Source: Nostoc sp. S4
Lineage (GTDB): Bacteria; Cyanobacteriota; Cyanobacteriia; Cyanobacteriales; Nostocaceae
Assembly (NCBI GenBank): GCA_029379225.1
Contig: JAQYWR010000005.1
Span: 124,001 to 188,000, forward strand
DNA: 64,000 bases
Direction of reading: 5' to 3'
Positions within the stretch are counted from its first letter, which is position 1. Each line of letters begins with the position of its first letter. The translations under genes were made by a program, and so were the position numbers. This document shows, piece after piece, positions 1 to 8,837 of the stretch. The notes under the pieces are model-generated. The model saw only the letters and a program-made list of their open reading frames with translations. It was not told the DNA's origin and did no database searches.

Positions 1-1
1 G

Positions 2-934
2 AAAATGCCGCTGGAAATTCAACAGCGATACAACTGTTTACAACTACGCGGTTTTCTTTATGGCATCTACTATAACGGTCATTTACTAAATACACTCTCT
101 CTCTCAGACACAAGAGAGTTACCAACTGATTTAGAAAACAGTACTTTTTTAGGAATTGATAGGGAGTTTTTAGAACAGTTGCATCGTCATAATGCAGGTA
201 ATGGATATTATGATTATGGTTGGTCTATTTTGCAAGAAAAGAGTGATAATAGCTTAATTGTAAGTAAAGGTGATTTGAAATTACGTGTTGAACAAAATTG
301 CTATTTAGTGTCTGTTAACCAATCTGCTGTAGTTGATGAATTAGTTGCTATTTTAATGCCAAAAAACTTAATTCAAAAAGGATTTTATCTTGCAGTTGGC
401 AATATTGGTTCTCATCAGCAAACTGTATTCATTCAATCTCAAATAACAGTGCGAATTTATTTGAATATCAGTCCTAAGGGTGCTATTATTCTCATGGAAA
501 CTTTGACGCAAAAGCTTAACTTTGATTCTATTCCGTTCATCTTGAAATTTTTGTACAATCCTTGTGATTACAAACGCTACGATGCAGGAGTATTGTATTT
601 TGATAAGTCTCAATATCAAGTGGTTAGACAAATAATAAAAGCAGCTTACATCAAACATCAAGCACATTTTCGTGCAGAGGTTCCATTATTTACTAAAAAA
701 TTAATGCCAGGATTAGGACTAGCAGAACAACCTATAAATCAGTCTAGTATTTCTGAAAGCTTTGGAGAGAATCGTTGCCAAATTGTCGCTAATGGTTTAT
801 TAGAAGCAATGCAGAAAAAAGATATATCAGCAGATGGGAAAATTCAAACTATCTGCAAACAATTTGTTAATGCAAATATTGACTTATACTATCCCTATCT
901 TAATGCTGGTTCTGAAGATATATATGAATTTTAA
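2..934 (+). CDS. HopA1-family protein, 5' end cut by window edge
   Basis: Related over its whole visible length to the 361-residue protein at 27642-28727: both share FLYG.YYNG near the start, a KNL(I/V)QKGFY segment, a Y(D)AGVLYFDK / YDSAVLYFDK block and a PYLNA..DIY C-terminus. The reading frame is open to the window edge, and the residues before the first Met align with the interior of the longer paralogue, so the Met at position 5 is probably internal and about 55 residues lie outside. The family is the HopA1 group, named for a Pseudomonas type III effector; HopA1-domain proteins are also components of class V lanthipeptide synthetases, where a lyase step on phospho-Ser/Thr is proposed. 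The gene converges on the helix-turn-helix gene at 990-1607. The expected kinase partner would lie upstream, outside the window. Function in cyanobacteria is inferred. Confidence 0.8.
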   Translation, partial: KMPLEIQQRYNCLQLRGFLYGIYYNGHLLNTLSLSDTRELPTDLENSTFLGIDREFLEQLHRHNAGNGYYDYGWSILQEKSDNSLIVSKGDLKLRVEQNCYLVSVNQSAVVDELVAILMPKNLIQKGFYLAVGNIGSHQQTVFIQSQITVRIYLNISPKGAIILMETLTQKLNFDSIPFILKFLYNPCDYKRYDAGVLYFDKSQYQVVRQIIKAAYIKHQAHFRAEVPLFTKKLMPGLGLAEQPINQSSISESFGENRCQIVANGLLEAMQKKDISADGKIQTICKQFVNANIDLYYPYLNAGSEDIYEF

Positions 935-945
935 ACAACAAAATC

Positions 946-968
946 ACCGACCTGTCTAAAAAGTCGGT
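946..968. terminator. Hairpin between convergent genes
   Basis: ACCGAC (946-951) pairs with GTCGGT (963-968) across an 11-nt loop, 12 nt after the HopA1 stop codon and 22 nt before the end of the convergent gene. There is no strong T-run on either strand, so this is a weak terminator call. Confidence 0.4.
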
Positions 969-989
969 AATTTGAAGCAATGAGGTTAG

Positions 990-1607
990 TTAGAAAAAAT
1001 TGAGTGGTAGCAATTCAGATGTACCTGACATCAGCTCAGATTGACAATCAGATTTAATATTAGAAATTGAAATTTTATTTTTGAGAATATTCTCAGACGA
1101 ATTTTCAGTCTTTTGATGATGCGATCGCGTAGACAATCCCATTTGTTTGAGCAACTGTTTAATATGGCGATCGCTGATTTCAATTCCTAACTCTTTAGCT
1201 AAATGTTTTTGTAGCCAATTAGCAGTCCATTGCCGAAATCCATAACCATAATCGCGAGGACTATGGTTAACTAATTCTTTTAATCGCTCTAAATATTCTT
1301 CACTAATGATTTTAGGACGACCCATTGGACAATCTCTCCATCGATCTACCATACCGCTACGGGCTATATATATCCAATATCTTGCTGTTGCTGAAGAACA
1401 TCCCAAAGTTTTACAGATTTCAGTTTGAGATTTACCTCGATCTGCCAGCAACATAATCTGGATACGCTGGTAATATAACTCAGGTAAATTTTCATGCAAA
1501 CTTTTTTCGAGATTTTGACGTTGAAATTGTGTCAAAAACTTGCTTGTAGCTATAAATGAAATAGTGTTTGAAGTATGATTTTTAAGTCTATTTGTAGTAT
1601 TATTCAT
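990..1607 (-). CDS. IS630-type helix-turn-helix protein with leader-like tail
   Basis: About 205 residues from the ATG at 1607; a TTG three codons upstream is less likely. The N-terminal half has the helix-turn-helix of IS630-family transposases (RIQIMLLADRGKSQ..IC..LGCS..TARYW), a GRPK linker, and a second winged-helix region ending in HIKQLLKQMGLST. The DDE catalytic domain is absent, so this is a DNA-binding remnant, not a transposase. A unique tail of about 45 residues follows, containing ISISNIK, which resembles the start of the precursor leaders at 2048-2551. Three further copies occur at 8237, 8838 and 35371, all beside the peptide export genes. Likely a regulator or adaptor for the peptide cluster; that role is inferred. 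Confidence 0.75.
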   Translation of the reverse strand: MNNTTNRLKNHTSNTISFIATSKFLTQFQRQNLEKSLHENLPELYYQRIQIMLLADRGKSQTEICKTLGCSSATARYWIYIARSGMVDRWRDCPMGRPKIISEEYLERLKELVNHSPRDYGYGFRQWTANWLQKHLAKELGIEISDRHIKQLLKQMGLSTRSHHQKTENSSENILKNKISISNIKSDCQSELMSGTSELLPLNFF

Positions 1608-1757
1608 AATACACAATAGTTAAATATTTATCTGTAAAATACTATAAATACTAGATATTAATCTAATAAAATAAATTATTAAAATTTATCAAGTAGCTGT
1701 ATATTTATTTTATAGAATATACAGCATTTTTCCAAAGCTTTTTGCAATACAATTATT

Positions 1758-1967
1758 TTACTTTAGATAGTATGAGAATGGAGATAACTTACGATCTATT
1801 GATGCTGTTACTTGACCAAAAACATTGTTTGTTTTGGTTGTGCGATCTGTATGGTCTTGAAGGCCAAAATACAGACCGAGCAAAAAGGCTGAACCAGCTG
1901 CAATACCAAGCCATAATGCCATAAATGGACTAATTTCCCTAAAACCTGTCATAAAACAAGACCTCAC
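1758..1967 (-). CDS. Short peptide resembling a precursor core without leader
   Basis: The stretch SPFMALWLGIAAGSAFLLGL resembles the core of the precursor at 2348-2551 (EPFTGAMVLSLGIAAGAAFLGGL), and the DNA near 1895-1912 is nearly identical to that near 2382-2400. The conserved leader and Gly-Gly site are missing; only a few residues precede the core-like part, and about 40 unrelated residues follow it. It lies on the same strand as the two precursors, 80 bp downstream of the second. It may be a decayed third precursor that lost its leader, or a small membrane peptide such as an immunity protein. A single hydrophobic helix is the only visible structure. Confidence 0.4.
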   Translation of the reverse strand: MRSCFMTGFREISPFMALWLGIAAGSAFLLGLYFGLQDHTDRTTKTNNVFGQVTASIDRKLSPFSYYLK

Positions 1968-2047
1968 TGTGTACTTTCTTCTTTAAAATAGCTTTAGCAT
2001 GGCTCAGCCATGCCAAAGCTACAAAGCTCACCCTAATCAGTACTTCT

Positions 2048-2260
2048 TTAGAATATTGCTTTGATTAATTTTCCGGTTGCATAACCTAAAGCACCGGCAG
2101 CAACTACAGTTCCAGCACCGATTAAGAATAATGAAACTGGTTCAGTTCCACCGATTACGCGGTCAAGTTCATTGCTGCTGAGTTCTGTCATGTAGCTTTC
2201 ACCATCAAACAGCAAGTCATAACCAACGGGACGAATGTCACAAATAGTAATAGAAGCCAT
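2048..2260 (-). CDS. Double-glycine leader precursor peptide (cluster 1)
   Basis: A 70-residue peptide. The leader begins MASITICDIRPVGYDLLFDG and ends ...ELDRVIGG at residue 38, a typical double-glycine site for a C39 peptidase. The 32-residue core is hydrophobic and small-residue rich (IGAGTVVAAGALGYATGK), has no cysteine, and ends in a lysine-containing amphipathic tail. A strong AAAGGAG site precedes the ATG. It shares its leader with the gene at 2348-2551, 87 bp upstream. The export genes at 3249-8172 lie further upstream on the same strand. The core looks like a class IIb-type membrane-active bacteriocin helix; whether it is also modified by the kinase/HopA1 enzymes is unknown. Confidence 0.8.
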   Translation of the reverse strand: MASITICDIRPVGYDLLFDGESYMTELSSNELDRVIGGTEPVSLFLIGAGTVVAAGALGYATGKLIKAIF

Positions 2261-2347
2261 TTTTACTCCTTTGTTGTTTGTATTATTTTTGTTCTCAGGA
2301 ATTTAATTTCAAATCTGACAAGTGCTTTAGACCTTATTGAACAAGAA

Positions 2348-2551
2348 CTATCTTGTAGCAGCCCAGAGTCCACCTAGAAAAGCTGCACCAGCTGCAATAC
2401 CAAGCGATAGTACCATTGCTCCAGTAAATGGTTCAGTACCACCAACCACTCGGTCTAGTTCATTTTCATTAAGGTCTGCCATGTAGCTTTCAGCATCCAA
2501 CAACAGGTCATGACCAGCGGGACGGATGTCAAGAACATTAATAGATGCCAT
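2348..2551 (-). CDS. Double-glycine leader precursor peptide (cluster 1)
   Basis: A 67-residue peptide with leader MASINVLDIRPAGHDLLLDA ... ELDRVVGG and a 29-residue core that is hydrophobic, Gly/Ala rich and without cysteine. The leader is about 70 percent identical to that of the next gene (2048-2260) while the cores share only the TEP start, the pattern expected for paralogous precursors with diversifying cores. AAGGAG precedes the ATG at 2551. About 700 bp of non-coding DNA with a strong terminator separates it from the upstream isomerase gene, so the precursors probably have their own promoter and are expressed more strongly than the export genes. Confidence 0.8.
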   Translation of the reverse strand: MASINVLDIRPAGHDLLLDAESYMADLNENELDRVVGGTEPFTGAMVLSLGIAAGAAFLGGLWAATR

Positions 2552-3248
2552 GTTGGCTCCTTGTATAATTTGAGTTTGTCTTTTTTAGAGAAAGGGTTTT
2601 TCCTTTGCGTTTACATAGTAGGGCAGATATAGATAGATAAAAAGCGATTTTTTTCAGCTAGTTAGCTGTAATGAAGAGTTTTATGTCTCGTTTGAAAAAC
2701 AGGTCAAATCTTGATTAAAGCAATGGTTAAATTAACAAATTATTTTGCTAGATATAGCAGATTGCAAGAAAAGTGAAGTACAGAAGGATTTGTCTCAAAA
2801 CTATGTATAAAGCCTATTTTACTTATGAATTATAAAGGCGGAATCCTGCTGTAAGTTGTAAATTTTCTCTAGAAACAGAATCCACGCAGTTTTTAGGTTT
2901 TGAGTACGGAGCAAAAAACAGAAATAATTTTGTCCTCTATTCTTATCTCAAGTTGTCTTCAGAGCTATTTAAGGTAAAGGAACTATATCAACATGTAGAA
3001 TCATTTACTAATTGTTCAACGTTAACCGTTTATTAAATAAAAAGACGACTAAATTTAAATTTAGTCGTCTCATACTATTTCACTTTAAGGTTGATATAAA
3101 TAATGTGGTAGGGGCGCACGGCTAGCTGTACGCTCCTATAAAAAATGTATGTGTGTTAAGATTTTTGTGAAATGGTATCAAATCATTTATTTAGCGACTC
3201 TCTAGTAATCGGAGCGACTGTTAAAAGTTATCGTGTAGCTATATAGCT
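2552..3248. other. Non-coding interval between precursors and export operon
   Basis: No convincing ORF on either strand. It holds the perfect palindrome at 3043-3070 and must contain the promoter of the leftward precursor genes (towards 2551). A short GC-richer block near 3109-3137 looks like a dispersed intergenic repeat. Confidence 0.5.
3043..3070 (-). terminator. Perfect palindromic terminator of export operon 1
   Basis: AGACGACTAAATTT (3043-3056) is followed immediately by its exact reverse complement (3057-3070). On the minus strand it is followed by a T-rich run, so it fits a terminator for the leftward ABC-HlyD-PpiC operon that ends at 3249. Confidence 0.75.
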
Positions 3249-3989
3249 TTAGATTTCAATTGCTCTCACAATTTTGCTTTGACTAACTTTTTCCTCAAAC
3301 CATTGTGTAAGAAGCTCTAGCAAAATTTTTTCACGTAATTTATCGTTCAATTGTGGTTGAATAATTTCATCCAGAAAAATTAAGTGAACTCCCTTAGAAG
3401 TTAAAATTGGTTGAAGAAGTTGAGGGGGTTTAGCAGCATAGACAGCAGCAGTAATTTCTGGCTTGAGTTCTTCACGAGGCACTTTCCCACGATAACCTCC
3501 ACAACGTTGTAACTCTGTGTCTTGAATATATTGGCATGCAGCTTCAGAAAAACTGATTTCTGCTTCGGCGATCGCATAAAAAAGTTCTATTGCTAAATCT
3601 TCATTTTCTAATATAATCTCATGAAAACAAACACTGCTATACTCAAGTTGATGTTCGTAAAAAAATGGTTCAATTTGCTCGGCAAATAAATGTTGAGCTA
3701 ATTTGGTCGTAATTACAAAGTTATAGACAGATTCCTCGAAATCATCCAACGACATACCATGATGATGCAACCACTTCCAAGTTTCATCGCTACTAGTTAA
3801 TTTTTGAATAACGCGAAGATAATCGGCACTTTTTTGAAGTTCTTCTGTGGATACTTGAATTCCTATCTCTACAGCAGTAGATCTAATTATTTTAAGTCGA
3901 ACTACCTCATCTATTAAAGATGGTAATCGCCTAGATAGTTTGAGCTGCTGAAGAATTTCTTTTTGCGTAACTACGATTTGCTCAGACAT
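3249..3989 (-). CDS. PpiC/SurA-like peptidylprolyl isomerase (cluster 1)
   Basis: A 246-residue protein. Residues 1-100 are helical and SurA-like; residues about 110-220 resemble a parvulin rotamase (LAIELFYAIAEAEISFSEAA, a GGYRG segment, and KGVHLIFLDEIIQPQL). No signal peptide is seen. It is the last gene of the leftward export operon, 53 bp after the HlyD gene. Paralogous to 29148-29930, which occupies the same place in cluster 2. PpiC-like genes beside HlyD/C39-ABC genes are common in cyanobacteria; the likely role is handling the precursor or exported peptide, but isomerase activity is inferred from family only. Confidence 0.8.
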   Translation of the reverse strand: MSEQIVVTQKEILQQLKLSRRLPSLIDEVVRLKIIRSTAVEIGIQVSTEELQKSADYLRVIQKLTSSDETWKWLHHHGMSLDDFEESVYNFVITTKLAQHLFAEQIEPFFYEHQLEYSSVCFHEIILENEDLAIELFYAIAEAEISFSEAACQYIQDTELQRCGGYRGKVPREELKPEITAAVYAAKPPQLLQPILTSKGVHLIFLDEIIQPQLNDKLREKILLELLTQWFEEKVSQSKIVRAIEI

Positions 3990-4042
3990 GAGAAATACCC
4001 TATCAATCTTTTAGAGAGGATTTATAACAAATTATTGATGAA

Positions 4043-5428
4043 TTAAAACCGTATTCCTCCTTGTTGTAATTTTTTAAATGGGTCGATTACAAAATCAATA
4101 ACTTTCCGTTTACGAACAATCACTTCAGCTGTTGCTGTATCGCCAGGTTTGAATTTAATGCAGCTTCCTTCTGATTGAATACATGTTTGCTTGAGTCCGA
4201 CTTTGAGCTTAAATGCAGCAATATCACCTTGTGCCGTACTCTTAACATTTGAAGTTGGCGATACCTCTAATAATTTTCCTTTGACCACACCATAATCTTG
4301 ATAAGGATAGGCATCAAACTTGAGATTTACTTCCATTCCCTTTTGCAATGCTCCGCTTTCAGTTGTGGCCATTTCTGCTCGGAGAATAAACGAATTACCG
4401 TTAGGTGCAATCTCGGCTAAGAGGTCACCAGCAGAAATCACTGCTTCAGATTTGGAAATAGGTAGATTATAAATTACACCACTGAGCGGTGCTTTAATTA
4501 TTCGTTGTTGAAGTTGGTTTTCTAAAGATTGGATTTGGCTTTGTGTTTGCTTAATATTTCCTTGATTTTCAGCAATTTGTGAGCGAAACTGCTGAAGTTG
4601 TTGTTCGCTTTGAATGATTGCTAATTCACCTGTTCTTTTGACTCTTTCATAGGCGCTTTTACGCTGACTTAGTTCTAACTGGGCCTGTTGGATTTGTGAA
4701 TACATTTCCTCGACACTGATTTTTTGTTCTTCGTATTTCGACTCGATTTCTTCTGCGGTTTTTTTAGCAATCACACCTTCTTGCAAAAGCTCTTGATGAC
4801 GTTGTAAATCTTTATCTGCTATATTTAAACGACTTTTTACAATTAAAGATTGGCTTTTAAGTGAACTTAAGCGTTCTTGAGTCTGTTCGATTTGAGCTTG
4901 CTGTTCGGATATCTGCGCTTGATTCTGTAATTTTTGCGTATTAATGAGAACTTGCAGCTGTTGTTCGACAGGTTTTAGTTGCAAGCGACTCTCTTGAAAA
5001 CTTTCTAGTTTGGCGTTTGCTTGTTTTAATTCTAATCGCAGAGACTCTGAATCAAGTTCAATTAGTGGTTCGCCTGCTTTTACCCGATCGCCTTCACGAA
5101 CATGTACGGCTTTGACTCTGACACCAGTAAATTGAGTTTCTAGAGGTGCCTCTACTTTAATTGTCTCTTCTTGTGGCTCTAGCCTGCCTCTAGCAACTCC
5201 AGTCATCTCTACTTGATAAAGCATAGACCAGGGAAGGGCGATCGCTACGAATGCCATGAGTACATATAATAAGCCTCTCGTCCAAGGTCGTGGTAAGGCC
5301 TCTAGAAGCTCTTCAGTAGCATAAGACCAGTCGCCAGGATTACCTAGTAATTTATCAGAGGTGGTGGAAGAATCGATTTCATCCTGACGATCTTGGATGG
5401 GAGCGCGTGAATTTAATGAATGTGGCAT
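4043..5428 (-). CDS. HlyD-family membrane fusion protein (cluster 1)
   Basis: About 461 residues from the ATG at 5428 (a TTG at 5437 is possible). A single membrane segment near residues 52-75 (GLLYVLMAFVAIALPWSMLY) is followed by a biotinyl-lipoyl-like half-motif (VHVREGDRVKAGEPLIELDS), a long Gln-rich coiled coil (about 130-310), a second lipoyl half (APLSGVIYNLPISKSEAVIS) and a beta-barrel region. This is the periplasmic adaptor of a type I or bacteriocin exporter. It starts 5 bp after the stop of the C39-ABC gene, so the two are translationally linked. Paralogue: 30335-31882. Confidence 0.9.
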   Translation of the reverse strand: MPHSLNSRAPIQDRQDEIDSSTTSDKLLGNPGDWSYATEELLEALPRPWTRGLLYVLMAFVAIALPWSMLYQVEMTGVARGRLEPQEETIKVEAPLETQFTGVRVKAVHVREGDRVKAGEPLIELDSESLRLELKQANAKLESFQESRLQLKPVEQQLQVLINTQKLQNQAQISEQQAQIEQTQERLSSLKSQSLIVKSRLNIADKDLQRHQELLQEGVIAKKTAEEIESKYEEQKISVEEMYSQIQQAQLELSQRKSAYERVKRTGELAIIQSEQQLQQFRSQIAENQGNIKQTQSQIQSLENQLQQRIIKAPLSGVIYNLPISKSEAVISAGDLLAEIAPNGNSFILRAEMATTESGALQKGMEVNLKFDAYPYQDYGVVKGKLLEVSPTSNVKSTAQGDIAAFKLKVGLKQTCIQSEGSCIKFKPGDTATAEVIVRKRKVIDFVIDPFKKLQQGGIRF

Positions 5429-5433
5429 ACTTT

Positions 5434-8160
5434 TCAAACTTTGGCGACTGAGTGCTGTTGCTGATTGAGATAAAAGTAGTGACCCTGTTTATCCATTAAT
5501 TCTTGATGGGTTCCACTTTCCACTAAAACACCGCGATCGAGAACTAGAATTGTGTCAGCATTGCGGATTGTTGAAAGACGATGAGCAATGATAATTGCAG
5601 TTCGATTTTTCAAGATGTGATTTAAGTTTGTTTGAATCATCCGTTCAGATTCGGCATCAAGATGACTGGTTGCTTCATCAAAAATCAGTAAGCGGGGATT
5701 TCCCAATAAAGCGCGAGCGATTGCTAACCTTTGGCGCTGTCCTCCTGAGATCGTATTCCCACCTTCTCCAATATGAGTTTCATATCCTGCTGGTAATTGT
5801 TGAATAAACTCATCTGCTCCGGCTTGTCTGGCAGCTTCAATAATTTCTTCTAAAGAAGCAGAAGGATTACGCAAGCTAATATTTTTCCGAATCGTACTAC
5901 CAAATAAAAAGTTACCTTGATCGACGACTCCAATCTGTTGTCTGAGACTAGCTAGCGATAAGGTTGTGATATCTTTACCATCAATTAAAACTTTGCCATC
6001 TGTGGAAGAATACAAGCCTAAAATCAGTTTAGAAATAGTTGTTTTCCCTGAACCGCTGCGTCCTACTAAGGCTATTTTTTGACCTGGTTGGATTTCAAAA
6101 CTGAGATTTGTTAAAACGTTAATGTCACTATCAGGACGGTAACGAAATGTCACCTGCTCAAAGCGAATATTACCTTGGAGATTAGTCACAGGTTGACGTG
6201 ATTTAATTTGTAAGTCTTCTTCTAATGGTGTATCGAGGACATCGTTAAGCCGTTCTACAGAGATAATGATTTCTTGCAACTGATTCCACAGCACAATTAA
6301 TCTTTGGAATGGTTGCATAACATTGCTAAGGAGCATATTAAAAGCAACTAATTGTCCAATGGTGAGTTCATTGTTAATTACTAGCCATGCCCCAAACCAT
6401 AACAATCCTGTTCTGGCTAAAGATTCAATGATTGAGCTAATAGTTCGTAGTCGATTAGCAACTACTTGTCCTGTAAAGTTTTTCTTAATAGAAGTATTAA
6501 AATACTCTTCCCATTGCCAACGCACCAACTGTTCAGCAGCCATTGATTTAATAGAACTGACGCCTGTCAGTGCTTGAATTAAATATCCACTTTCATCAGC
6601 ACTAGCATTAAATATTTCGCGGGAAACACGCTGCAAAAATGGTGTAGCAATTAAGGCTAATAAAACAAATGGCGGAACTATAACTAATATCAAAAGTGCT
6701 AATTTCCAGTTATACCAGAACATCAAACCAACATAGACAAAAAGCGTTATTAGGTCTAGAAAAATAGAAAGTGATTCCCCAGTAATAAAACGCTGAATTT
6801 TCCGATTCTCTTCGATGCGAGTGATAATATCACCGACATAACGTGATTCAAAAAAACTCAAAGGTAGTCCAAATGTATGGCGAATAAAGCCGACAATCAA
6901 TGCTAAATCGACTTTATTCGCTGTGTGGTTCAATAGATACTGGCGTAGTCCTGTCATTGCTACTTGGAAAAGACCAAAAATCAATAATCCTAATCCAATA
7001 GCATTCAATGTTAATGAACTACCATGTACAACCACTCTATCAAAGAGTAATTGAGTAAAAATTGGTGTAACTAAACCAAAAATTTGAATGAATAGAGATG
7101 AAACAAATACTTCAAATAGAATAAATCCGTGTGGTTTGACTAATTCAAAAAACTGCCAAAAACTGGTTCTTTCTTGTTTTGATTCTTGTAGTAAAACTGT
7201 CGGTTGTAACAAAAGTGCGTAATTTGTCCAACTTGCTAGGAATTCTTGCCGTTTTAAAACTCGTTGACCGATATCAGGATCGACTAAGATAACATGTTTT
7301 TTTGTAATTTGATAAACGACTATATAGTGAGCTTTTTCCCAATGCACGATCGCCGGCAGAGTTTGTTTAGCCAGTTGATCTAAGGAAGCTTTCACAGGCC
7401 GAGTAGAAAAGCCAAGACTTTCTGCTGCTGCTGAGAGCGATCGCAACGATGCCCCATTACGATCTACATTGGCGCGATCGCGCAGATGATTGAGACTAAA
7501 ATTTTTGCCCCAGTAACGCGCAACCATCACTAAACAAGCAGCCCCACAATCCGATGCACTTTGCTGTAAAAAACATGGGTAACGTTGAGTCATCCGTTGC
7601 CACAGATGTCCAATTCGCTGGGTGGGAGTGGGAAAATAAGCTTGATTAATCTTCTTGTTTGAATGTCTAGATACTACAGGTAAGGAAATTGGTGTTGCTT
7701 GAGATTCCTTTTTGATAGAAGAAACAACTGGCTCATTTAACTCTATTATTTTGGCATCTAGTGCTTTTGCTTGTTCGTATAGATGATGGCGAATTTGATG
7801 ATTGTTAATTAAGGAAAATATTAATTGCAGTGGAATGTAGCAAAGCTTGACATTGACTGCTGTTCTTACAGCATAAAATTTAAAGGATTCTTCTGGAAAC
7901 ACACTACACTCACCAAATGTAGAACCAGCTGGTAATGTAGCGATCAGATTTTTCTGGCGATCGAGAAGACGAACTTTGCCTGTAATGACAATATAAATTC
8001 CCGTCTTTGCATTGCCTGTTTGCCAAAACAGTCCCACATCAGGCTCTAAAATTTCAATATTTTTATATAGCTGCTGAAATTCCAGATGATTAAATCCGTA
8101 TCCAAAAACTTCAATTAATACCTGATGAGAGATTTCCAAATTTTGTGCTTGGTCGGCCAT
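5434..8160 (-). CDS. C39-peptidase ABC exporter with cNMP-binding-like domain (cluster 1)
   Basis: About 908 residues from the ATG at 8160 (TTG at 8172 possible). Order of domains: cyclic-nucleotide-binding-like fold (about 30-140, with GIYIVITGKVRLLD), C39 peptidase with catalytic Cys near 205-209 (SASDCGAAC), His (AHYIVV, near 282) and Asp (DPD, near 298), six-helix ABC membrane domain, and an ATPase with Walker A GRSGSGKTT, signature SGGQRQR and Walker B LLIFDEAT. It should cut the precursors after Gly-Gly and export the core. The architecture matches the HetC type of cyanobacterial exporters. It is preceded by two helix-turn-helix genes on the same strand and followed by HlyD. Confidence 0.93.
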   Translation of the reverse strand: MADQAQNLEISHQVLIEVFGYGFNHLEFQQLYKNIEILEPDVGLFWQTGNAKTGIYIVITGKVRLLDRQKNLIATLPAGSTFGECSVFPEESFKFYAVRTAVNVKLCYIPLQLIFSLINNHQIRHHLYEQAKALDAKIIELNEPVVSSIKKESQATPISLPVVSRHSNKKINQAYFPTPTQRIGHLWQRMTQRYPCFLQQSASDCGAACLVMVARYWGKNFSLNHLRDRANVDRNGASLRSLSAAAESLGFSTRPVKASLDQLAKQTLPAIVHWEKAHYIVVYQITKKHVILVDPDIGQRVLKRQEFLASWTNYALLLQPTVLLQESKQERTSFWQFFELVKPHGFILFEVFVSSLFIQIFGLVTPIFTQLLFDRVVVHGSSLTLNAIGLGLLIFGLFQVAMTGLRQYLLNHTANKVDLALIVGFIRHTFGLPLSFFESRYVGDIITRIEENRKIQRFITGESLSIFLDLITLFVYVGLMFWYNWKLALLILVIVPPFVLLALIATPFLQRVSREIFNASADESGYLIQALTGVSSIKSMAAEQLVRWQWEEYFNTSIKKNFTGQVVANRLRTISSIIESLARTGLLWFGAWLVINNELTIGQLVAFNMLLSNVMQPFQRLIVLWNQLQEIIISVERLNDVLDTPLEEDLQIKSRQPVTNLQGNIRFEQVTFRYRPDSDINVLTNLSFEIQPGQKIALVGRSGSGKTTISKLILGLYSSTDGKVLIDGKDITTLSLASLRQQIGVVDQGNFLFGSTIRKNISLRNPSASLEEIIEAARQAGADEFIQQLPAGYETHIGEGGNTISGGQRQRLAIARALLGNPRLLIFDEATSHLDAESERMIQTNLNHILKNRTAIIIAHRLSTIRNADTILVLDRGVLVESGTHQELMDKQGHYFYLNQQQHSVAKV

Positions 8161-8236
8161 AGTATTAGTCAAATTAGTTTTAGATGCACCAAAAAATCAT
8201 TCAGATTTAGTAACTAAGAGTTAGTACTTATTCTAC

Positions 8237-8812
8237 TTATCCCTCTATATTTTTATTTTTGAGTAATTTAAAGCCAGAAGAACTGGCCTCAAAGTCTTCC
8301 ACATTAGAAATATTATTAATCACCAGATTGTTTACTTTGTTTTCTTGGTTTTCCACCTGGAGATTTTTACCTCTAGTCGAAAGTCCCATCTGCTTCAATA
8401 GCCGATTAATATGTCTAGCACTGATTTCTATAGCAAACTCTTTTACTAAATGCTTACTTAAGCGAGAAGCTGTCCAGTATTCAAATGAATACCCCAAAGT
8501 TTTAGGAGCGAAATTTATTAATTCTTTTAAACGCTTTAGATATTGGTCGTTGATAGTTTTCGGACGACCAACGGGAGATAGTTCCCAGTAGTGAGCTTGT
8601 CCAGTAGTTGCTACATTAGTCCAGTGCCTAACTGTTTCTCGCGCACACTTTAAACATCGAGAAATTTCTATTTGCGATTTTCCTATATCCGCTAGCAACA
8701 TAATTTCCACGCGCCGACGATGTATCTCAGACAAATGAGATTCTCTTAAAATTTTCAGAAGTAGATTTTGTTGAAATGGTGTTAAATGGACACTGTAATT
8801 TCGGTAATTCAT
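8237..8812 (-). CDS. IS630-type helix-turn-helix protein with tail (cluster 1, second copy)
   Basis: About 191 residues from the ATG at 8812. It has the same two DNA-binding parts as the other three copies: RRVEIMLLADIGKSQ.EIS..LKCARETVRHW, a GRPK linker, and HINRLLKQMGLST. It is the most divergent copy. The tail after GLST has NNLVINNISNVEDFE, a weaker match to the leader motif. It lies between another helix-turn-helix gene (19 bp upstream of its stop-start gap) and the exporter gene (about 75 bp downstream), so all three are probably co-transcribed. No transposase catalytic residues are present. Confidence 0.75.
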   Translation of the reverse strand: MNYRNYSVHLTPFQQNLLLKILRESHLSEIHRRRVEIMLLADIGKSQIEISRCLKCARETVRHWTNVATTGQAHYWELSPVGRPKTINDQYLKRLKELINFAPKTLGYSFEYWTASRLSKHLVKEFAIEISARHINRLLKQMGLSTRGKNLQVENQENKVNNLVINNISNVEDFEASSSGFKLLKNKNIEG

Positions 8813-8837
8813 CGTCAAACTAGATAATTTATTTTTT

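Noticed and set aside
990-1607. Calling the helix-turn-helix proteins intact IS630 transposases
   Set aside because: The DDE domain is absent in all four copies and no terminal inverted repeats flank them, whereas the true IS630 element at 43920-45065 has both.
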